DNA of 19,962 nucleotides from CAZAQS01 sp964486825 (GTDB lineage: Bacteria > Chloroflexota > Anaerolineae > Anaerolineales > UBA4823): contig CAZAQS010000072.1 of assembly GCA_964486825.1 (NCBI GenBank), positions 1 through 19,962 on the forward strand. Direction: 5' to 3'. Under the pieces are notes generated by a model that ran no database searches, was not told where the DNA came from, and saw only the letters and a program-made list of their open reading frames with translations. Positions 15,020 through 19,962 of the stretch are shown one piece after another. The translations under genes and the position numbers were made by a program. Position 1 is the stretch's first letter, and each line of letters begins with the position of its first letter.

Positions 15020-16324
15020 TCAAGCCTTACCCAACTGGCGCTCTCTCAATATCTCCTCAGCGCGATCGATTCGCACCGTTTTTTCATCCACCATTTGTTT
15101 GGCCAGGGTCTCGACCATCTCACCCTGCGCTCCTGCTGCGATTGCCACCTGGCGAGCATGCAGGCTCATATGCCCCCTTTGGATTCCTTCGGTTGCCAGG
15201 GCTCGCAGGGCAGCCAGGTTCTGTGCCAGGCCCACGGAAACGATGATCTCAGATAATTCGGCAGCCGTGCTGACCTTCATAAGCTTGAGGGCTGCCTGGG
15301 CGGTGGGGTGGACACGCGTTGCGCCCCCAACCGTGCCGACTGCCATAGGAAGCTCCAGCGTGCCTGTCAAGTTACCCAGCTCGTCCTTCCCCCACGTGCT
15401 GAGGGATGTATAGCGCCCGGACTTCGCCGCGTAGGCGTGTGCGCCGGCCTCTACCGCTCGCCAATCGTTGCCGGTAACGACCACAATTGGATCGATCCCG
15501 TTCATAATACCTTTATTATGCGTCGCCGCCCGGTAGGGATCGACGGCTGCAAAGGCCCAGGCAGCGATGATGCCGTCCCGGACCTGTTCGGGGCTGTAAT
15601 CATCGAAAGCCAGCTCTCCCAGTGGTATGGTACAACGCGCCCGGGCCAGACGGCGATCCGCCAGGTTGGAAAGGATACGCAGGTGCACGCGGCCTCCGCT
15701 GATCGATTCTACCCGTCCAGCCAAACGTTCTACAGCAGTATTAACGGCATTTGCGCCCATCGCATCCCTGACATCATAGATCAAATGCACGACCAGGAAT
15801 GGACCGATAGGGGATGTTTCAAAAATCCGTACCTCCAGGTCGCGCGGCCCACCTCCCAACGCTTTCAATACCGGGTCGATCTCTCCCGCCTCAGCCAGCA
15901 GGCTTACTTTTTCACTCAGCAATGCCAACCGAGCTGAGGGCAAATCAGGCACATCCAGGACTTGCATCTGCCCGATCATTTCCGGTTGTGTCACGTGAGC
16001 GTGAAAACCACCTCCCGCTCGAGCCAACTTTGCCATGAAGGAAGCGCCTGCTATAACAGAGGGCTCTTCGACTGCCATGGGGACCAGGACTTCCTTGCCG
16101 TTGACAACGAAATTTAAAGCGATACCCAGGGGAAGAGCATGCCTTCCAACCACATTTTCGATCATATGATCGGCTTGCTCTACCGATAGGCCTCCGTCAC
16201 CACCGAAGGCGGATAATTCCTCTTTTGCAAGCCCTGTTGCCCGGGAAAGCTTTTCGAGGCGGCCTTCGAGGGAGAGGTTATAAAAACCAGGTATGCGCGA
16301 TCCTTGACCATTCGCTTCCATCAT
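15020..16324 (-). CDS. mvaA: 3-hydroxy-3-methylglutaryl-CoA reductase, class II
   Basis: The 434-residue soluble enzyme has no membrane domain and carries the class II catalytic set: Glu87 in EEPSVIA, Lys271 in HNKGIMNG, Asp287 in TGNDWRAVEAGAHAY and His385 in SLHARQ, with DVRDAMGAN in the cofactor domain. Positions run four residues ahead of the remembered Pseudomonas mevalonii numbering (E83, K267, D283, H381), indicating close colinearity. The Asp equivalent to P. mevalonii Asp146 seems kept (EIDPVL), so NADH preference is an inference. In this operon it most likely makes mevalonate from HMG-CoA. A GGAG lies 10 nt before the ATG at 16322-16324. It is the first gene of the mevalonate unit; its stop overlaps a possible TTG of the synthase. 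Confidence 0.96.
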   Translation of the reverse strand: MMEANGQGSRIPGFYNLSLEGRLEKLSRATGLAKEELSAFGGDGGLSVEQADHMIENVVGRHALPLGIALNFVVNGKEVLVPMAVEEPSVIAGASFMAKLARAGGGFHAHVTQPEMIGQMQVLDVPDLPSARLALLSEKVSLLAEAGEIDPVLKALGGGPRDLEVRIFETSPIGPFLVVHLIYDVRDAMGANAVNTAVERLAGRVESISGGRVHLRILSNLADRRLARARCTIPLGELAFDDYSPEQVRDGIIAAWAFAAVDPYRAATHNKGIMNGIDPIVVVTGNDWRAVEAGAHAYAAKSGRYTSLSTWGKDELGNLTGTLELPMAVGTVGGATRVHPTAQAALKLMKVSTAAELSEIIVSVGLAQNLAALRALATEGIQRGHMSLHARQVAIAAGAQGEMVETLAKQMVDEKTVRIDRAEEILRERQLGKA

Positions 16325-16345
16325 TTCGATCTATCTCCAGGCCCT

Positions 16346-16354
16346 ATTATGACA
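16346..16354 (-). promoter_or_regulatory. Candidate extended -10 promoter of the mevalonate genes
   Basis: The minus strand reads TGTCATAAT, predicting transcription start near 16339, only about 15 nt before the reductase ATG and just before its Shine-Dalgarno. The 160-bp gap to the divergent kinase also carries the AACTATCAGA motif at 16392-16401. Confidence 0.4.
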
Positions 16355-16484
16355 TATCTGGAAGCAGTTATATATACACACATCTGGCAAAAACTATCAG
16401 ATTCTGGACGAGGAGAAGGGCTAAGATAAGTGAAAGTATCATAGACAAAATTAGGGTAAAATATGATTGCGGTGAGGATTATAA

Positions 16485-18158
16485 ATGGTAGTGTTAACTC
16501 GTGAGCAAATTGAAGAAAGGCTGGTCGCTTTACATAAGGCCAGCCTGGAATTGGTTAGTGATCTCTCGCTGGAGACCCTCCTCGAGCGTATTGTCAGCTT
16601 AGCGCGTGAACAGGTTAGCGCCCGGTATGCTGCTCTGGCTGTTTTAGACGATGAAGGAAACTTCGAACAGTTCATCCCGGTTGGTATGAGCCAGGAGCAG
16701 ATCTCCCAGATGGCGCACCCTCCCACCGGGCAGGGCTTACTTAATATTGCCAGGCGAGGCCCACGCACCGTCCGCATTTCGGATATCAGCAAAGACCCCC
16801 GCAGTATTGGTTTCCCGAGCAACCACCCCCAGATGAAGTCTTTTCTGGGAGTCCCGATCATCCTTGGCGACTTCTTGCTGGGGCAGATCTATCTCACCGA
16901 GAAAGAGAATTACCCAGAATTTACCGAGGATGACGAACGAGTGATTGAAACCCTGGCTGCCTACGCGGCTGTAGCCATCAGCAACGCGCGCCTTTACCGT
17001 GATTTGATCGACCAGGAGCGAGCGCTGGCCCAACGCAATGAGGACCTGGCCCTCCTGAACGATGTAGCGGCTGCCCTGGCAAGCTCTTTAGAAGTGGATG
17101 AGATCTTGGACCGCACCCTTAGCCGGGTGATGTCCTACCTGAGGGTAGAAGCCGGTGAGATCTTTTTAATGGAGGAGGGTGGACAGGAATTAAGATTGGC
17201 CATCCACAGGGGAGACTCGGCGCGTGCTTTTTGGACCAAGGACCGCTTCCGGCTGAAAGAAGGCGTGGTTGGGACCGTGGCTGCTACCGGCAAGCAGTTT
17301 GTCAGCAACGAGCTTCAAAAAGAAACCCTCTTTATAAGGCCGGCAGTAGTTCAGGCCGGCTTTACCTGCCTGGCTAGCATCCCCTTGATGGCGCGGGGCA
17401 GCGTGATTGGTGTGATGAACGTGGCGACGCGTGGCCCGCGCAGCCTGGACAAGCGCGAGCTCAACCTGCTCACCGCAATTGCTACCTGGGCTGGCACGAC
17501 CATCGAAAACGCGCGCCTGCATCGCCAGGCTCGCCGTTTGGCCGTGCTCGAAGAGCGCGACCGGATCGGGATGGATCTGCACGATGGCATCATCCAATCG
17601 ATCTATGCGGTCGGTCTGGCTTTGGATTATGCCCGCATCGCAATCGAAGATGATCCGAAACTGGCCTACCAAAAGATCGAGCAAGCCGTCGAAGGGTTGA
17701 ACAGCACCATCGGTGACATCCGCTCCTATATTTCAGACTTACGGCCGCGACAGCTTGGCGGGCGAAACCTGCTGGAAGGGCTCCAACGCCTGGTCGAAGA
17801 ATACAAAAAAAACACCAAGACCGAGGTGACCATCTTGGCGCCACAAGATGGCTTGGCCGTTCTCCCTACCTCTCATGCAACAGCACTTTTCCATATCTGC
17901 CAGGAAGCCCTTGCTAATGTAGCCAAGCATGCTCACGCTGAAAAAACGGACGTGCATTTATGGACTACCAATGAGCGGGTGCTTCTAGAAGTGTCCGACG
18001 ATGGGAAGGGCTTCGATGTCGAAAAAACTACCAAGACCCTGGGACATGGTTTATCCAATATGCGCTCGCGCGCACACAAAGTGGGTGGCGAGGTAGAAAT
18101 CCACTCCGAACCCGGGGAAGGTACAACCGTCCTGGCCTGGGTTCCACTGCATGAATGA
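16485..18158 (+). CDS. DevS/DosS-like GAF-GAF sensor histidine kinase
   Basis: This soluble 557-residue kinase has GAF-A (about 15-170), GAF-B (about 190-345), a HisKA_3 dimerisation/phosphoacceptor helix with His366 in DRIGMDLHDGIIQS, and a NarX-type HATPase domain (N-box EALANVAKHAHA, G1 SDDGKGFD, G2 GHGLSNM). There is no membrane segment. The domain order and length match mycobacterial DevS/DosT. GAF-A keeps the stretch SIGFPSNHPQMKSFLGVP: His114, and Tyr136 exactly 22 residues later, align with DosS heme ligand His149 and distal Tyr171. The position of DosS Glu87 is Ala52. Heme binding and gas or redox sensing are therefore plausible but inferred. ATG at 16485, with GAGG about 8 nt upstream. 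It overlaps the next gene by 8 nt. No response regulator is adjacent. Confidence 0.93.
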   Translation: MVVLTREQIEERLVALHKASLELVSDLSLETLLERIVSLAREQVSARYAALAVLDDEGNFEQFIPVGMSQEQISQMAHPPTGQGLLNIARRGPRTVRISDISKDPRSIGFPSNHPQMKSFLGVPIILGDFLLGQIYLTEKENYPEFTEDDERVIETLAAYAAVAISNARLYRDLIDQERALAQRNEDLALLNDVAAALASSLEVDEILDRTLSRVMSYLRVEAGEIFLMEEGGQELRLAIHRGDSARAFWTKDRFRLKEGVVGTVAATGKQFVSNELQKETLFIRPAVVQAGFTCLASIPLMARGSVIGVMNVATRGPRSLDKRELNLLTAIATWAGTTIENARLHRQARRLAVLEERDRIGMDLHDGIIQSIYAVGLALDYARIAIEDDPKLAYQKIEQAVEGLNSTIGDIRSYISDLRPRQLGGRNLLEGLQRLVEEYKKNTKTEVTILAPQDGLAVLPTSHATALFHICQEALANVAKHAHAEKTDVHLWTTNERVLLEVSDDGKGFDVEKTTKTLGHGLSNMRSRAHKVGGEVEIHSEPGEGTTVLAWVPLHE

Positions 18159-18972
18159 AGGGGTAATAACCAGCCGGAAGAACCCAAGAGTAAAGCAAGT
18201 ACGGTCGCTCCGCCAGCGCAAGCAGCGTGAGGCGACCGGATTATTTCTAGCCGAGGGAATCCAACCCATCGGAGCTGCCGTCCAGGCGGCTGCCTCAGGC
18301 AAAACCGGAACGAGCATCGAGTATATCTTCTTTTCGCCTGAGTTGTTGACCAGTGATTTTGCGATTCGTCTGGTCGAAGACCAGGCCCGGCAAGGGACGC
18401 CTTGCTTCAGTGTTTCGGGTGACCTGTTCCGGTCGCTGGCTGAAAAAGAGAACCCGCAGGGCATCCTGGCTGCGGTCCGTAAAAAGGAAACCCGGCTTGA
18501 GGACCTTAACCCTTCACGCTTTCCATGGGGTGTAGCACTGGAGTCTTCCCAAGACCCGGGTAATATCGGGACCATCTTGCGGACGCTGGACGGGGTAGGC
18601 GCGTCCGGATTGATCCTGATCGACAGCAGCGCAGATCCTTACCATCCCAGTGCCGTACGCGCCAGCATGGGTGCATTATTCTGGCTCCCGCTCGCACGGA
18701 CCTCCTTAGGGGAATTCAAACAGTGGGCCAGGCAGCACGAGTACAACATTTGTGGGGCATCATCACGCGGTAACAAAGATTACCGCTCGCTTCCTGGCTA
18801 CCAGCTTCCACTGATCCTGCTGTTGGGCAGCGAAAGAGAAGGACTATCACCCGCGGCGCTCGAGGCATGTAGCGAGCTGCTCAGCATTCCAATGCAAGGA
18901 CGGATATCATCCTTGAACATAGCCGTTGCAGCTGGGGTCATGCTATATGAGATTCACGCTCACTTGGGTTAA
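18151..18972 (+). CDS. SpoU/TrmH-family RNA 2'-O-ribose methyltransferase
   Basis: The 273-residue protein has an N-terminal substrate-binding region (VKQVRSLRQRKQREATGLFLAEG, broken here at FLAEG) and the knotted SPOUT domain with its three motifs: DPGNIGTILRT, LLLGSEREGL and IPMQGRISSLNIAVAAGVMLYE (motif 3 near 245-266). Such enzymes methylate ribose 2'-OH in 23S rRNA (RlmB- or TsnR-like) or tRNA using SAM; the target cannot be told from sequence. The ATG at 18151-18153 lies within the last codons of the kinase gene (8-nt overlap), so translation is probably coupled. A hairpin follows the stop. Confidence 0.93.
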   Translation: MNEGVITSRKNPRVKQVRSLRQRKQREATGLFLAEGIQPIGAAVQAAASGKTGTSIEYIFFSPELLTSDFAIRLVEDQARQGTPCFSVSGDLFRSLAEKENPQGILAAVRKKETRLEDLNPSRFPWGVALESSQDPGNIGTILRTLDGVGASGLILIDSSADPYHPSAVRASMGALFWLPLARTSLGEFKQWARQHEYNICGASSRGNKDYRSLPGYQLPLILLLGSEREGLSPAALEACSELLSIPMQGRISSLNIAVAAGVMLYEIHAHLG

Positions 18973-18978
18973 CGCAGC

Positions 18979-19007
18979 GAGAGCCGGGTACGCCGCCCCC
19001 GGCTCTC
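18979..19007 (+). terminator. Terminator-like GC hairpin after the methyltransferase
   Basis: GAGAGCCGGG pairs perfectly with CCCGGCTCTC (10 bp) around a 9-nt loop, six bases after the stop codon. No T-run follows, so it may be a weak or factor-assisted terminator or a 3'-end stabiliser. Confidence 0.55.
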
Positions 19008-19073
19008 TCTAAGGAGGAGAAGAAGAGAAATCGCCCTTCGATTTCAATAATAGCAGAAGCTGTTAGTTCTTGC

Positions 19074-19101
19074 TTGACGATTACCCTACGCTTAACCTAC
19101 G
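19074..19101 (+). promoter_or_regulatory. Three 11-bp-phased hexamers upstream of the ABC transporter gene
   Basis: TTGACG (19074-19079), CCTACG (19085-19090) and CCTACG (19096-19101) recur with an exact 11-bp period, which is the layout of direct repeats bound by OmpR/PhoB-type regulators. TTGACG could also be a -35 box, but no good -10 follows at 17 bp. The site ends 37 bp before the ATG. Confidence 0.35.
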
Positions 19102-19138
19102 TTCACCCAACAATTTTGTAGTTTTTCAAGGGTTAACT

Positions 19139-19962
19139 ATGAATATTGCATTAAAAACCGAGAAATTGAGTAGAGTCTATAAAATCAGGAGTGGAAAAAA
19201 AGCCGAGCCTAAAGAGCTGGTCGCCCTTCGGGATATCAATTTGGAAGTGAAGAGCGGCGAGCTGTTTGGCCTGCTCGGGCCAAACGGCGCCGGGAAAACT
19301 ACCCTGATCAAAATATTGACCACCTTATTGGCGCCCACCCAAGGCCGGGCCTGGGTGGCCGGATTTGATGTGGTCAGGGAACCCAGCAAAGTGCGCCCCC
19401 GTATCAATATGGTCTCGGGAGGCGAAGCATCCGGATATGGCCTGCTGACCGTGCGAGAAAACTTGTGGATGTTCTCACAGTTCTATGGAATGCCTTCCAA
19501 AGAAGCCAACCGGCGCATCCGCGAGCTATTGGAGGTGGTTGGAATGCAGGACCGCTTGAACACCAAATCATCCGACCTCTCCACCGGGCTGCGGCAGAAG
19601 ATGAATATCGTACGTGGCTTCTTGACCGATCCAGAGGTGCTGTTCCTGGACGAGCCCACCCTGGGATTGGATGTGGGCGCAGCCCGTGACGTCCGCAAAT
19701 ACATCCGCGTCTGGCTGGATGAGGACCCTACCCGCACTCTGCTACTCACGACCCACTATATGGTGGAGGCAGATGAGCTATGCGACCGGGTGGCGATCAT
19801 CAACCAGGGGCAGGTGCTGGCCTGCGATACACCTGCCAAACTGAAGCGCACCCTGCACAACGAGGCTGTCTTCCAGGTCGAAGTGAGCTCCCTGAACGGT
19901 CGACCTGTGCAGAAGTTCGAGCAGCTGCCCGGTGTGCGGAATGTGACGTACAACCAGTTGGA
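19139..19962 (+). CDS. ABC-2-type exporter ATP-binding protein, 3' end missing
   Basis: The frame is open from the ATG at 19139 to the window edge (274 codons). Walker A GPNGAGKTT spans residues 47-55, the signature is LSTGLRQKM, Walker B is VLFLDEPTLGLD and the H-loop is TTHYMVEADELCDRVAI. A short lysine-rich insertion (GKKAEPKEL) precedes the Walker A strand. This is the NatA/CcmA-like class of ATPase that pairs with an ABC-2 permease, probably encoded just beyond the window, for drug, lipid or polysaccharide export; the substrate is unknown. The Shine-Dalgarno is weak (AAGGG, 7 nt away). Alternative start: none obvious. Confidence 0.92.
   Translation, partial: MNIALKTEKLSRVYKIRSGKKAEPKELVALRDINLEVKSGELFGLLGPNGAGKTTLIKILTTLLAPTQGRAWVAGFDVVREPSKVRPRINMVSGGEASGYGLLTVRENLWMFSQFYGMPSKEANRRIRELLEVVGMQDRLNTKSSDLSTGLRQKMNIVRGFLTDPEVLFLDEPTLGLDVGAARDVRKYIRVWLDEDPTRTLLLTTHYMVEADELCDRVAIINQGQVLACDTPAKLKRTLHNEAVFQVEVSSLNGRPVQKFEQLPGVRNVTYNQL

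Noticed and set aside
19139..19962. LSTGLRQ signature as an unusual ABC ATPase signature.
   Set aside because: Thr at this place is common in NatA-like ABC-2 ATPases.
1..19962. tRNA, rRNA, CRISPR arrays, insertion sequences or phage genes.
   Set aside because: None was seen on reading through; no cloverleaf, repeat-spacer pattern, transposase or terminal repeats was recognised.

Overview
The window looks like chromosomal DNA from a Chloroflexota bacterium, probably of the Anaerolineae type. This is an inference from gene content: an archaeal-type HMG-CoA synthase with a DUF35 partner and a class II HMG-CoA reductase in an otherwise bacterial context, a DevS/DosS-like GAF histidine kinase, a PHP-containing DnaE with a long acidic/proline-rich linker, and moderate GC. 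No rRNA, tRNA, IS element, phage gene or CRISPR array was seen, so taxonomy is not proven by a marker.

Layout. 1-1947 (minus): an operon of two leaderless-looking (no signal peptide, no membrane helix) S1C/HtrA-type serine proteases followed by the start of a receiver-like protein whose phosphorylation residues are missing. 2118-6038 (minus): DNA polymerase III alpha subunit (dnaE). 6203-6808 (minus): a decayed remnant of an NmrA/DUF2867-type oxidoreductase. 6896-7810 (plus): membrane-anchored dienelactone-hydrolase-family enzyme. 7831-8784 (minus): PLP threonine/serine dehydratase. 9086-9556 (plus): DUF1905/YdeI-like protein. 9585-9845 (minus): an 86-residue protein of unknown function that appears to be made from a leaderless mRNA. 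9903-13067 (minus): a tight four-gene operon of two SAM methyltransferases, a maleylpyruvate-isomerase/DinB-like protein and an NAD(P)-binding epimerase-like protein. 13319-16324 (minus): upper mevalonate pathway genes (HMG-CoA reductase, HMG-CoA synthase, DUF35 zinc-ribbon protein), ending at a good intrinsic terminator. 16485-18972 (plus): a soluble two-GAF sensor kinase overlapping an rRNA/tRNA SpoU-type methyltransferase. 19139-19962 (plus, cut by the window edge): ATPase of an ABC-2-type exporter.

How the genes work together. HMG-CoA synthase, DUF35 protein and reductase together would turn acetoacetyl-CoA and acetyl-CoA into mevalonate for isoprenoids; the thiolase that normally sits with them in archaeal operons is absent here. 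The kinase keeps the two GAF-A residues that bind and gate heme in mycobacterial DosS, so it is a candidate gas or redox sensor, but no response regulator lies next to it. The most notable points are this kinase, the thiolase-less mevalonate cluster, the protease/pseudo-receiver operon, and the leaderless small gene.
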